NCBI GenBank assembly: GCA_964244885.1
Contig: CAXTKD010000001.1
Location: 62,001 to 126,000, forward strand
Length of the DNA stretch: 64,000 nucleotides
Direction: 5' to 3'
Origin: CAXTKD01 sp964244885
Lineage (GTDB): Bacteria > Pseudomonadota > Alphaproteobacteria > Sphingomonadales > Sphingomonadaceae
In this document: positions 45,449 to 53,406 of the stretch, one piece after another
Layout: every line of letters starts with the position of its first letter
How positions within the stretch are numbered: position 1 is the first letter of the stretch
The notes under the pieces: model-generated
What the model was told of the DNA's origin: nothing
Seen by the model: the letters and a program-made list of their open reading frames with translations, nothing else
Database searches by the model: none
Made by a program: the position numbers and the translations under genes

Positions 45449-46735
45449 TTAGCCGGTGGCCTTGAACTTTTTTGTCCGCAGTTCCTTCGCCTGCGTCACG
45501 GTCAAAACGTGGCTGTAGTGATTCTCGATATAGGTGATCGATGTGCCCATGTTCTTGGCAAGGATATGGACGGGTATGCCGGACAGCAGGCACTGGGTGC
45601 AGTAGAAGTGCCGGAGGCTGTAGATCGTGCGCCGTTTGCCCCAGCGGTCGTCCTGCAATTTCAGGCGCGACAGGATGCTGGCAAAGGTCTTGTTGAAGTT
45701 TTCGACTGGCTTTCCGTCGTAGCCGCAAAACACCAGATCGTGGGGCTCGCTGTGCCGCGAGAGCTTCTTGAACCGGTCGAGATAGGTTTGCGTACCTTCT
45801 CGGCAAACGACGGTGCGCTCGCCGGTCTTTGTCGTCGGTGCAACCTCCACGACGAGCGCGGGCTTGTTTTCGGCGTCTTTCTCGATCCGCAGGTCTCGCC
45901 AGCACAATTGCCTGGCCTCGTTGGGGCGAAGGCCCGAGTTCGCCATGAACAGCAGATAGTCGCGTAGCAGTTCGCGCTGGTAGCGGTGCATCGCGTTGGG
46001 ACCCGACCGATGCAGCTGGCCGCCGCGCTCCTTGGCCGTTGACACCATGCTTTCCTTCACCCACTCGCGCAGGAAGGTGTAGACCTGCTTCCATTCGGCA
46101 GCGTCGAAGGTCGGCCGCCTTTCCACCCCTTTGGTGTGCTTAACCTTGGTCGCCTTGACCCAAGGTTCGCGCTTTACGAAGCCGATCCGCTTGCCCCAGC
46201 GGAATATCTGCCGGAGCATCCCTGCTTCCATGTCGAGGGTCTTCTGGGCAGGGACCTTCACGGCGTTGGCCGGAATGTCCTCTTCCTCGGCCCACTTGTC
46301 GGGGTTGTGGAAGTTGATGCGCCAGTCCCAATATTGCTCGACGAAGCCGTCCGGCATGTCGTTGACGCGGGCATCCCCGAAATAGGGGATGAAGTATTTT
46401 TGCGACATGAACTTGTGGAGCTTCTGCCGGTGTACCGACAGCCCGGTTTCGTGCGCTGCGTAGAAGCGCTTCCACAAGTCCTTGAACTTGAGGTTGCCAG
46501 AGACCCTGACGTCCATGCCGAGCTTTTGCTCGGCGCGCAGTTCGTAGAACAGGTCTTCAGCCTGGTTGAGAGCGGTTGGTAGATCGCGGGTCTTGAGGGA
46601 GCGGATGACGTATCCGCTGACGCCGGGCACCTTCAGGCGGGCCTGATAGACCTGCTGCTTGGTGTCGCCCCGCCGGTAGACCATGACCGCCCCGTCCCGG
46701 AGGCGGCGGACCTGTTGGTAAAAGGTCTCGGTCAT
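45449..46735 (-). CDS. int: Tyrosine-recombinase integrase
   Basis: A 428-residue phage-type integrase. A SAM-like core-binding domain (about 60-190) precedes the catalytic domain. Catalytic residues are Arg in SGLRPNEAR, YSLRH (R375, H376) and the tyrosine in NHYSHV (Y407). It reads away from attR and lies 155 bp from it, the classical placement for an element that targets a gene's 3' end. The ATG at 46735 follows GGAG. All catalytic positions are present, so it should be active. Confidence 0.93.
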   Translation of the reverse strand: MTETFYQQVRRLRDGAVMVYRRGDTKQQVYQARLKVPGVSGYVIRSLKTRDLPTALNQAEDLFYELRAEQKLGMDVRVSGNLKFKDLWKRFYAAHETGLSVHRQKLHKFMSQKYFIPYFGDARVNDMPDGFVEQYWDWRINFHNPDKWAEEEDIPANAVKVPAQKTLDMEAGMLRQIFRWGKRIGFVKREPWVKATKVKHTKGVERRPTFDAAEWKQVYTFLREWVKESMVSTAKERGGQLHRSGPNAMHRYQRELLRDYLLFMANSGLRPNEARQLCWRDLRIEKDAENKPALVVEVAPTTKTGERTVVCREGTQTYLDRFKKLSRHSEPHDLVFCGYDGKPVENFNKTFASILSRLKLQDDRWGKRRTIYSLRHFYCTQCLLSGIPVHILAKNMGTSITYIENHYSHVLTVTQAKELRTKKFKATG

Positions 46736-46753
46736 CACATGGCTCCACAATTT

Positions 46754-46824
46754 CTGTGAAGAAGCTGTGAAAAGCGATAACTGGAATCTGCGTAAAAATC
46801 AACGCGCTGTAAACGATCTGTGAA
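46754..46824 (+). repeat. Candidate integrase arm-type sites, right end
   Basis: Three CTGTGAA copies (46754-46760, 46765-46771, 46818-46824) lie between the integrase and attR. The same heptamer occurs near attL in the same orientation. They are likely arm sites for the integrase or an excisionase. No directionality-factor gene is recognised in the element. Confidence 0.4.
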
Positions 46825-46827
46825 TAC

Positions 46828-46865
46828 AAAAACAGGCACTTGGCCGAAGTCAAGTGCCTGTTTTT
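46828..46865 (-). terminator. Element-supplied terminator for rpsI
   Basis: AAAAACAGGCACTTG-N8-CAAGTGCCTGTTTTT is a perfect 15-bp stem whose U-tract works in either direction. It sits 25 bp beyond the rpsI stop, inside the element. Because the insertion moved rpsI away from its original terminator at 3655-3686, this hairpin replaces it and also shields the element from read-through. Confidence 0.85.
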
Positions 46866-46889
46866 ATTCGAAAAGCTGAAGGTTCTAAG

Positions 46890-46910
46890 TTAGCGCTTCG
46901 AGAACTGGAA
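46890..46910. repeat. attR: right copy of the 21-bp repeat in rpsI
   Basis: TTAGCGCTTCGAGAACTGGAA is identical to attL. On the minus strand it encodes the S9 C-terminus Phe-Gln-Phe-Ser-Lys-Arg-stop. Identity to the gene end keeps S9 intact after integration. Confidence 0.9.
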
Positions 46911-47441
46911 GCTGCGGCGGGCCTTGGCGCGGCCGTACTTCTTGCGCTCGACGACGCGCGGATCGCGGGTCAGGAAGCCGGCCTGCTTGACCGCCGTCCG
47001 GAGCGCCGGCTCGTAATGGCTCAATGCCTGCGCGATGCCGTGCTTGACCGCACCGGCCTGGCCCGAAAGGCCGCCGCCGGTGACGGTGCAGATCACGTCA
47101 TACTGCTCGCGGCGCTCGGAGACATCGAACGGCTGGTTGATCACAAGGCGCAGCGTCGGCCTCGCGAAGTAGACGGCCTGGTCGCGGCCGTTGACCGTGA
47201 TCTGGCCCGAGCCCGGCTTCAGCCAGACGCGCGCGATCGCGTTCTTGCGCTTGCCGGTGGCATAGGCGCGGCCCTGCTTGTCGATCTGCTGCTCGCGAAG
47301 CGGCGCGGGCTCGCGGTACGGGGCATTGACCTGTGGCTGCTGCTCGGTCGCGGCCGGAGCGGCTTCGCCGCCCTCGGCCTGGGGTGCCGCCTGCTGCGTG
47401 AGGCTGGCGAGGTCGCTCAGCGACTGACGATTGTCTTCCAT
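46890..47441 (-). CDS. rpsI: 30S ribosomal protein S9
   Basis: A 183-residue S9. The conserved core (GRAYATGKRKNAIARVWLKP) is preceded by about 60 residues rich in Ala, Gln and Glu, an extension seen in this lineage. The C-terminus RRSFQFSKR reaches into the tRNA P-site in the ribosome and is preserved across the attR site. It starts with ATG overlapping the rplM stop (TGATG). It is the integration target of the element. Confidence 0.97.
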   Translation of the reverse strand: MEDNRQSLSDLASLTQQAAPQAEGGEAAPAATEQQPQVNAPYREPAPLREQQIDKQGRAYATGKRKNAIARVWLKPGSGQITVNGRDQAVYFARPTLRLVINQPFDVSERREQYDVICTVTGGGLSGQAGAVKHGIAQALSHYEPALRTAVKQAGFLTRDPRVVERKKYGRAKARRSFQFSKR

Positions 47442-47908
47442 CACGCGCCCACCCTGTTCTTCGTGTTCATCGCGCCGACGTCGAGGACGGTCGGGTTCTG
47501 TGCCGTATGCGGATGCTCGGTGCCCTTGAAGATGCGGAGGTTCCGCATCTGCTGGCGGCCGAGCGGGCCGCGCGGGACCATGCGCTCGACGGCCTTCTCG
47601 AGCACCCGCTCGGGGAAGCGTCCGTCAAGCACCTTGCCCGCGGTGACTTCCTTGATGCCGCCCGGATAGCCCGTGTGGCGGTAATAGGTCTTCTGCAGCA
47701 GCTTGCGGCCGGTGAAGCGCACCTTGTCGGCATTGATGACGACGATATTGTCGCCGCAATCGACGTGCGGGGTGTAGATCGGCTTGTGCTTGCCGCGCAG
47801 ATGATTGGCGATGACAGAAGCCAACCGACCGACGACGAGACCCTCGGCGTCGATCAGCAGCCACTTCTTCTCAATCTCGGCTGGCTTCGCCGAAACGGTG
47901 GTTTTCAT
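47441..47908 (-). CDS. rplM: 50S ribosomal protein L13
   Basis: A 155-residue L13 with VVGRLASVIANHLRGKHKPI, NADKVRFTGRK and RMVPRGPLGRQQMRNLRI. Standard partner of rpsI in an rplM-rpsI operon, coupled by a one-base overlap. The ATG at 47908 gives the family's normal start (MKTTVSAKP); the upstream extension is not conserved. Confidence 0.97.
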   Translation of the reverse strand: MKTTVSAKPAEIEKKWLLIDAEGLVVGRLASVIANHLRGKHKPIYTPHVDCGDNIVVINADKVRFTGRKLLQKTYYRHTGYPGGIKEVTAGKVLDGRFPERVLEKAVERMVPRGPLGRQQMRNLRIFKGTEHPHTAQNPTVLDVGAMNTKNRVGA

Positions 47909-48021
47909 GTGTTGCCTCTTGGGAATACGTGGCGCGCATATGGCGGATGCGCCGAAATCGGTCAAGAAAAAGCGGGATTTAGCGATGGGGTATTATAAAA
48001 CCCCATTTTTGTCGTGTCGAA

Positions 48022-49038
48022 TCAGGCCGTGGGACGGCGCGTCGACCAGTGCGCGGCGAACACCGTGACGACGACGAGCAGCGCGGCGCCCGCCTGATGC
48101 GCGACCGCGATCGGCAATGAGACTCCGGTGACGACCGTCGCGACGCCGAGCGCGAACTGCAGCGCGACCATCAGGATGAGCCTCGCCCCCGGTGCGCCGC
48201 CACGGCGGTGGATTCGCCAACCGATCAGGATCCCGCTCGCGGCAACGAGGATCGCGAGGCAGCGGTGGACGAACTGCAGCGTGATGCGGTTATCGACGAA
48301 ATTGCGCCACGCCGGCTCGATCGAGCCGAGGCCCGGCGGCACCCAGTATTCCCCCATCTTCGGCCAGGTGTTGAACGCGAACCCCGCGTCCGTCCCGGCG
48401 ACGAGCGCGCCGAACACCAGCTGCACCGTCAGAAGCATGAAGAACGGCACGACCCACTTCGCCGAACGAACGCCGCCGGCCGAGCGCGGCACGGCAAGAT
48501 CGCGCATGTCGAGCGCGGTCCAGACCAGCGCCGCGAGCAGGGTGAGGGCGGTCACGAGATGGATCGCCAGCCGCTCTTGCGCGACATCGGGCCGATCGAT
48601 GAGGCCGGAGGCGACCATCCACCAGCCGATCAAGCCTTGTAGTCCGCCGAGCGCCAGCAGGAGGACGAGACGCGGCCCATAGCCCGCCGGAATGGCGCGC
48701 CGGATGCCGAACCACAGCAGCGGCAGCGCGAACGCCATGCCGATAAGCCGACCGAGCAGGCGATGGCTATATTCCCAGAAGAAGATGCGCTTGAACTCGG
48801 GCAGCGCCATGCCCCGGTTGACCTTCCGATACTCGGGCGAGGTCTTGTAGGCGTCGAACTCCGCCTGCCACTGCGCTTCCGTGTGCGGCGGGACAGTTCC
48901 GCTGATCGGCTCCCAGCGCACCATCGACAGGCCGGAATTGGTGAGGCGCGTGATGCCGCCGACCATGACCATAAGGAAGACGAGCACCGCGACCGCGAAC
49001 AGCCATATAGAGATCGCGCGCGGACGGGCGGTTGTCAT
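48022..49038 (-). CDS. ctaA: Heme A synthase (COX15/CtaA)
   Basis: A 338-residue membrane protein with eight hydrophobic helices and His ligands in GGITRLTNSGLSMVRWEP, FFWEYSHRLLGRLIG and FVHRCLAILVA. It hydroxylates heme O to heme A for cytochrome c oxidase. The ATG at 49038 begins the expected cytoplasmic N-terminus; an upstream in-frame ATG is less likely. The gene lies upstream of rplM on the same strand with a 113-bp gap. Confidence 0.94.
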   Translation of the reverse strand: MTTARPRAISIWLFAVAVLVFLMVMVGGITRLTNSGLSMVRWEPISGTVPPHTEAQWQAEFDAYKTSPEYRKVNRGMALPEFKRIFFWEYSHRLLGRLIGMAFALPLLWFGIRRAIPAGYGPRLVLLLALGGLQGLIGWWMVASGLIDRPDVAQERLAIHLVTALTLLAALVWTALDMRDLAVPRSAGGVRSAKWVVPFFMLLTVQLVFGALVAGTDAGFAFNTWPKMGEYWVPPGLGSIEPAWRNFVDNRITLQFVHRCLAILVAASGILIGWRIHRRGGAPGARLILMVALQFALGVATVVTGVSLPIAVAHQAGAALLVVVTVFAAHWSTRRPTA

Positions 49039-49112
49039 GGCGTGCCCTATGCCAAGCCGGGCGGCCAGCGCCAAGCGCCGCCATGTCGCGGACAGGCTTG
49101 AAACGTGCGATG

Positions 49113-49125
49113 TGATATTATATCA
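49113..49125. promoter_or_regulatory. Candidate Zur/Fur-type operator
   Basis: TGATAT-T-ATATCA is a perfect 6-bp dyad with one central base, AT-rich in GC-rich surroundings, 7 bp before the MerC-like gene. A Fur-family regulator with zinc-site cysteines lies immediately downstream, so autoregulation by zinc is plausible. The match to a published Zur box was not tested. Confidence 0.5.
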
Positions 49126-49132
49126 GCCCGCC

Positions 49133-49495
49133 ATGAAGCGCGCGACTCGCTGGATCGATCGAACAGCCATGGGCCTGTCCGGCCTGTGCCTCGTGCACTG
49201 CCTGGCGGGCACGCTGATCGTCGCCATCCTCTCCTCCAGCGGCGCGCTCTTCTTCAGCCATCAGATCCACGCGGTCGGGCTGCTGGTCGCGCTTCCATTG
49301 GCTGCCATCGCGCTGTGGCGCGGCGTTCAGACGCATGGCCGCTGGCTGGTCGCGGCCTTGGGCGTCGCTGGCCTGTCCTTCATGGCCGGCGCGCTTACCG
49401 AACCGCATGGCGATCCGGCCGAAATCGCGCTCACTGTCGCGGGAGTCGCGCTTCTGGCGAGCGCCCACTTCTACAATCTTCGCGCCTACGCTTGA
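49133..49495 (+). CDS. MerC-domain membrane protein
   Basis: A 120-residue protein with about four hydrophobic segments and a Cys pair in GLSGLCLVHCLAGTL, the metal-ligand region of MerC-type transporters. It ends LLASAHFYNLRAYA. Next to a Fur-family gene and with an AT-rich dyad before it, it is more likely a zinc-regulated membrane protein than a mercury transporter. No other mer genes are present. Confidence 0.8.
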   Translation: MKRATRWIDRTAMGLSGLCLVHCLAGTLIVAILSSSGALFFSHQIHAVGLLVALPLAAIALWRGVQTHGRWLVAALGVAGLSFMAGALTEPHGDPAEIALTVAGVALLASAHFYNLRAYA

Positions 49496-49526
49496 GACGG
49501 AGGGCGGCCGGGCGCATATTGGCGCC

Positions 49527-50015
49527 ATGCCGAGCCACGCTCACGCCCATGTCCACCATCACGGCGACGCCCTGACCGAGGCGGCGCGCGCCGCGACCAT
49601 CGGCGCCGGCGTCCAGTGGACCGACATGCGCGCCGCGGTGTTCGAGGCGCTCGCCGCCTTCGAGCAGCCAGCCAGCGCCTATGACATCGCGGAGAAGGTC
49701 GGCCTTAGCCTCGGCCGCCGGGTCGCCGCCAACAGCGTCTACCGCATCCTCGACCTGTTCGTCGCGAGCAACGTCGCCCGTCGCGTGGAAAGCCGCAACG
49801 CCTATTTGGCCAACGCCCATCCCGGCTGCGTCCATGACTGTATCTTCCTCGTCTGCGACGGCTGCGGCGCGACGACTCATGTCGACGACGATTCGCTGAG
49901 CGCCAGCGTCCGGGCCACCGCGATCCGCCAGGGCTTCAAGCCGGAGCGGCCGATCATCGAGGTGCGGGGGCGCTGCGGCGGCTGCGGCGCTTCCCCCAAA
50001 GTGACAGGGCCTTAG
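49527..50015 (+). CDS. zur: Fur-family regulator, probably Zur
   Basis: A 162-residue Fur-like repressor. Its N-terminus is His-rich (HAHAHVHHHGD). A winged helix follows (PASAYDIAEKVGLSLGRRVA, NSVYRILDLFVASN), then dimer/metal domain cysteines in CDGCG and CGGCG. Such paired CxxC motifs bind structural zinc. The neighbouring MerC-like gene and the His-rich tail point to zinc (Zur) over iron (Fur). It lies 31 bp downstream of the MerC-like gene. Confidence 0.82.
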   Translation: MPSHAHAHVHHHGDALTEAARAATIGAGVQWTDMRAAVFEALAAFEQPASAYDIAEKVGLSLGRRVAANSVYRILDLFVASNVARRVESRNAYLANAHPGCVHDCIFLVCDGCGATTHVDDDSLSASVRATAIRQGFKPERPIIEVRGRCGGCGASPKVTGP

Positions 50016-50100
50016 GCGCGGTTAACGGTTCGACAAGGCCCTGGCGACGGGCTATGCAGCGGCGACGTCTTTCCGTGTCGTTCGAGAGTTGGAAACCGCG

Positions 50101-52020
50101 TTGAGCGTTCGCCCCGAAACCCCGGTTCTCGACAAGGTCGCGGTCCCCGCCGACCTTCGCAAGCTCAGGCCCGAGCAGCTTCGCCAGCTTGCGGACGAGC
50201 TGCGCGCCGAGATGATCGATGCGGTCAGCACCACGGGCGGCCATCTCGGCGCCGGCCTCGGCGTCGTCGAGCTGACGGTCGCGCTTCACTATGTCTTCGA
50301 CACGCCGACCGACACGCTGATCTGGGACGTCGGCCACCAGGCCTATCCGCACAAGATCATCACCGGCCGTCGCGACCGCATGCGGACGATCCGGCAGGGC
50401 GATGGCCTGTCCGGCTTCACCAAGCGCAGTGAAAGCGAATACGATCCGTTCGGCGCGGCGCATTCCTCCACCTCGATCTCGGCGGCGCTTGGCTTCGCGG
50501 TCGCCAACAAGCTCAGCGGCGCGCACGGCAAGGGCATCGCGGTGATCGGCGACGGCGCGATGTCGGCCGGCATGGCCTATGAGGCGATGAACAACGCCGG
50601 CGCCGCGGGCAACCGCCTTGTCGTCATCCTGAACGACAACGACATGTCGATCGCGCCGCCGGTCGGCGGCCTGTCGGCCTATCTGGCGCGGCTGATCTCC
50701 TCCAGCGAATATCTGGGCCTTCGCAGCCTCGCCAAGCGGGTCACCCGCAAGCTGTCGCGGCGCGTCCACGACGCCGCGCAGAAGGCCGAGGAATATGCCC
50801 GCGGCATGGCGACCGGCGGCACGCTGTTCGAGGAGCTCGGCTTCTACTACGTCGGCCCGATCGACGGGCATAACCTCGACCACCTCATTCCCGTGCTTGA
50901 GAACGTCCGCGACGCCGCCGATGGCCCGATCCTCGTCCATGTCGTGACCAAGAAGGGCAAGGGTTACGCGCCGGCCGAGGCGGCGGCCGACAAATATCAC
51001 GGTGTCGTCAAGTTCGACGTCGTCACCGGCACGCAGGCCAAGGCGCCAGTTGGCCCGCCGAGCTACACGGCGACCTTCGCCAGGGCGCTGATCGCCGAAG
51101 CGGAGCGCGACGACAGGATCGTCGCGATTACCGCCGCGATGCCGTCCGGCACCGGCCTCGACAAGTTCGAGGCAAGATTCCCCGACCGCGCCTTCGACGT
51201 CGGCATCGCCGAGCAGCATGCGGTAACCTTCGCCGCCGGCCTCGCCGCGCAGGGCTACCGCCCGTTCTGCGCGATCTATTCGACCTTCCTGCAGCGCGCC
51301 TACGACCAGGTCGTTCACGACGTCGCGATCCAGAACCTGCCGGTGCGCTTCGGCATCGACCGCGCCGGCCTCGTCGGCGCCGACGGCGCGACCCACGCCG
51401 GGTCGTTCGACGTCACCTACCTCGCGACCCTGCCCAATTTCGTCGTCATGGCCGCCGCCGACGAGGCCGAGCTGACTCACATGGTCCACACCATGGCGCT
51501 TCACGACAGCGGCCCGAGCGCCGTCCGCTATCCGCGCGGCGAAGGCACCGGCGTCGCCATCCCCGAAGCGCGACGGCTGGAGATCGGCAAGGGCCGCATC
51601 GTCCGCGAGGGCAAGACCGTCGCCATCCTGTCGCTCGGCACTCGCCTCGGCGAGGCGCTGAAGGCCGCCGACACGCTGGACGCCAAGGGGCTTTCGACCA
51701 CCGTAGCCGACATGCGCTTCGCCAAGCCCGTCGATCATGAGCTGATCCGCCACCTCGCCGCGACCCACGACGTGCTGGTGACGATCGAGGAGAATTCCAT
51801 CGGCGGCTTCGGCGCCCACGTCCTGACTTGGCTCAGCGACGAAGGCCTGCTCGACGGCGGCCTCAAGGTCCGCACACTTCGCCTGCCCGACACGTTCCAG
51901 GACCAGGACAAGCCCGAGCTGCAATATGCGGAGGCCGGCCTCGACGCCGAGGCGATCGTCACGGCGGCGCTGTCGGCGCTCCGTCACAACAGCGTCGGAG
52001 TGGTCAGCGCGCGGGCGTAG
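50101..52020 (+). CDS. dxs: 1-deoxy-D-xylulose-5-phosphate synthase
   Basis: A 639-residue thiamine-diphosphate enzyme, first step of the MEP isoprenoid pathway, joining pyruvate and glyceraldehyde-3-phosphate. Motifs: GHQAYPHKIITGR, the TPP site GDGAMSAGMAYEAMNNAG and the transketolase glutamate in GIAEQHAVTFAAGLA. The normal N-terminus (SVRPETPVLDKV) suggests a TTG start at 50101; TTG 50089 is an alternative. Full length and all domains are present. Confidence 0.96.
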   Translation: MSVRPETPVLDKVAVPADLRKLRPEQLRQLADELRAEMIDAVSTTGGHLGAGLGVVELTVALHYVFDTPTDTLIWDVGHQAYPHKIITGRRDRMRTIRQGDGLSGFTKRSESEYDPFGAAHSSTSISAALGFAVANKLSGAHGKGIAVIGDGAMSAGMAYEAMNNAGAAGNRLVVILNDNDMSIAPPVGGLSAYLARLISSSEYLGLRSLAKRVTRKLSRRVHDAAQKAEEYARGMATGGTLFEELGFYYVGPIDGHNLDHLIPVLENVRDAADGPILVHVVTKKGKGYAPAEAAADKYHGVVKFDVVTGTQAKAPVGPPSYTATFARALIAEAERDDRIVAITAAMPSGTGLDKFEARFPDRAFDVGIAEQHAVTFAAGLAAQGYRPFCAIYSTFLQRAYDQVVHDVAIQNLPVRFGIDRAGLVGADGATHAGSFDVTYLATLPNFVVMAAADEAELTHMVHTMALHDSGPSAVRYPRGEGTGVAIPEARRLEIGKGRIVREGKTVAILSLGTRLGEALKAADTLDAKGLSTTVADMRFAKPVDHELIRHLAATHDVLVTIEENSIGGFGAHVLTWLSDEGLLDGGLKVRTLRLPDTFQDQDKPELQYAEAGLDAEAIVTAALSALRHNSVGVVSARA

Positions 52021-52029
52021 GCTGACCCG

Positions 52030-52356
52030 TCAGCCGCCGATCCCGAGGATCGTCATCAGCAGTCCGTCCAGCCGCGCCATCACCGCGTGATCGAGATGGC
52101 CGATAATGCCGCCGACTTTCTTTCGTGGCAGCGTCAGCAGCTTCTCCGCCATGATCTGCGTCTCTTGCTGCAAGCCGTTCTCGGCATTCGGGCGCAACGT
52201 GATGCGCCGTCGTTCGGCAGGTGCCGGACTGCCGGTGCAAAGGCACAGGATGACGCTTTCGGTATCATCGACCCTGTCGGATTGGACGACGATCGCCGGT
52301 CGCGGTTTGCCATAGTCGCCGCTTGCGGCAACCTTGACGACATCGCCGCGTTTCAA
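52030..52356 (-). CDS. MazF/PemK-family mRNA-interferase toxin
   Basis: A 108-residue toxin. RGDVVKVAASGDYGKPRPAI and VQSDRVDD are the MazF-fold core (GDYGKPRPALVVQ signature), and RPNAENGLQQETQIM with KLLTLPRKKVGGIIG completes it. It begins with TTG overlapping the antitoxin stop. Chromosomal location next to dxs. Confidence 0.88.
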   Translation of the reverse strand: MKRGDVVKVAASGDYGKPRPAIVVQSDRVDDTESVILCLCTGSPAPAERRRITLRPNAENGLQQETQIMAEKLLTLPRKKVGGIIGHLDHAVMARLDGLLMTILGIGG

Positions 52357-52580
52357 TCCTCGTCCTTGAGGGCGTCGGCCATCGCGGCTTCGATAAAGTC
52401 CGTGGCGTCCTTTTCGGACGGATGCCGGCGAAGAATTTCGCCTTCGCGTCTCCAGTCGGCGAGAACGACCGGATCGGTCAGGTCGGGCACCCACACGCGC
52501 ACTTCGCGCAGGCCCGCCGCTCTCTTGCGGCTTCGGTACGCTCTGAACTTGTCTGGCCTTATCTGGTGCTGGATCGTCAT
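52353..52580 (-). CDS. MazE-like antitoxin (DUF3018 type)
   Basis: A 75-residue antitoxin (KFRAYRSRKRAAGLREVRVW, DATDFIEAAMADALKDED). The basic N-terminus should bind DNA, and the acidic tail should bind the toxin. DUF3018 proteins are the known partners of this MazF type. The stop overlaps the toxin start (ATTGA), giving coupled translation. Confidence 0.87.
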   Translation of the reverse strand: MTIQHQIRPDKFRAYRSRKRAAGLREVRVWVPDLTDPVVLADWRREGEILRRHPSEKDATDFIEAAMADALKDED

Positions 52581-52653
52581 GGAACGATAGTAGCGCGCTA
52601 CCGGCTCGCCTGCAATCTTCGCCTTCGGCAGGCGCTCCGGCTAAAGAGCCGTG

Positions 52654-53406
52654 ATGAAGATGCGTGCCGATCAGATTGTGGTGGAAAACGGCCTCGCGGA
52701 ATCGCGGAGTCGCGCCCAAGCCCTCATCCTCGCGGGACTCGTATTCAGCGGGGATCGCAAGATCGACAAGGCCGGGCAGCTCCTCGCCCCTGACGCCCAA
52801 CTTACTCTGAAGGGCCGTGACCACCCTTGGGTGTCGCGTGGCGGCATCAAGCTGGCGCATGCGCTCGAGCATTTCGGCTGGGACGCGACCGGCGCCGTCG
52901 CGATGGACGTCGGCTCCTCCACGGGTGGCTTTACCGATGTGCTGCTGACCAAGGGCGCGACGAAGGTCTACGCCGTCGACTCGGGCACCAACCAGCTGGC
53001 GTGGAAGCTGCGGCAAGACCCGAGGGTCGTCGTCCACGAGAAAACCAGCGCGCGAATTCTGACGCCGGAGCATATTCCGGAGCCGATCGACCTGTTCGTC
53101 TGCGACGCCAGCTTCATCTCGCTCACCAAGGTGCTCGAAATGCCGCTGTCGTATGCGTCCGACACGTCTCGCCTGATCGCGCTGATCAAGCCGCAGTTCG
53201 AGGCGGGGCGGGCCGAGGTCGGCAAGGGCGGGGTCGTCCGCGACCCCGCGATTCACGCCCGTGTCTGCGCCGAGGTTGGCGACTGGCTCACCGCCAGGGG
53301 CTGGGCCGTTCTCGGCATCACCGAAAGCCCGATCACCGGCCCGGAAGGCAATGTCGAGTTCCTGATTGCGGCGACGCGCGGCGTCGGCGAAAAGCCGACG
53401 CAGTGA
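52654..53406 (+). CDS. tlyA: TlyA-family rRNA 2'-O-methyltransferase
   Basis: A 250-residue protein with an N-terminal S4 RNA-binding domain (RADQIVVENGLAESRSRAQA) and an FtsJ-like SAM domain (DVGSSTGGFTDVLLTKGA; catalytic-type residues in IKPQFEAGRAEVGKGGVV). It methylates ribosomal RNA cytidines in relatives. It ends in a GTGA overlap with the HWE kinase gene, so the two are co-translated. Starts at 52651 (GTG) or 52660 are also possible. Confidence 0.93.
   Translation: MKMRADQIVVENGLAESRSRAQALILAGLVFSGDRKIDKAGQLLAPDAQLTLKGRDHPWVSRGGIKLAHALEHFGWDATGAVAMDVGSSTGGFTDVLLTKGATKVYAVDSGTNQLAWKLRQDPRVVVHEKTSARILTPEHIPEPIDLFVCDASFISLTKVLEMPLSYASDTSRLIALIKPQFEAGRAEVGKGGVVRDPAIHARVCAEVGDWLTARGWAVLGITESPITGPEGNVEFLIAATRGVGEKPTQ

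Larger units (their letters stand above)
3702..46910. mobile_element. Integrative mobilisable element inserted at rpsI 3' end (about 43 kb)
   Basis: The segment is bounded by a 21-bp exact direct repeat (3702-3722, 46890-46910) that equals the last codons and stop of rpsI. A tyrosine recombinase gene lies just inside the right repeat. The interior carries a MOBQ-type relaxase, oriT, TraC, TraD, a broken TraG, ParB, DUF736 and DUF2958 genes, and large cargo modules. No trb/virB mating-pair genes are present, and traG is frameshifted. I therefore infer a mobilisable or decaying element, not a self-transmissible ICE. It probably depends on a helper plasmid or ICE. The integrated copy restores an intact rpsI. 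Confidence 0.88.

Noticed and set aside
3702..46910. CRISPR array in the element
   Set aside because: No regularly spaced repeats or cas genes seen; repeats present are att, arm and structured elements.
28658..46910. Complete conjugation system (self-transmissible ICE)
   Set aside because: Relaxase, oriT and coupling-protein gene are present, but no trb/virB mating-pair genes occur and traG is frameshifted.
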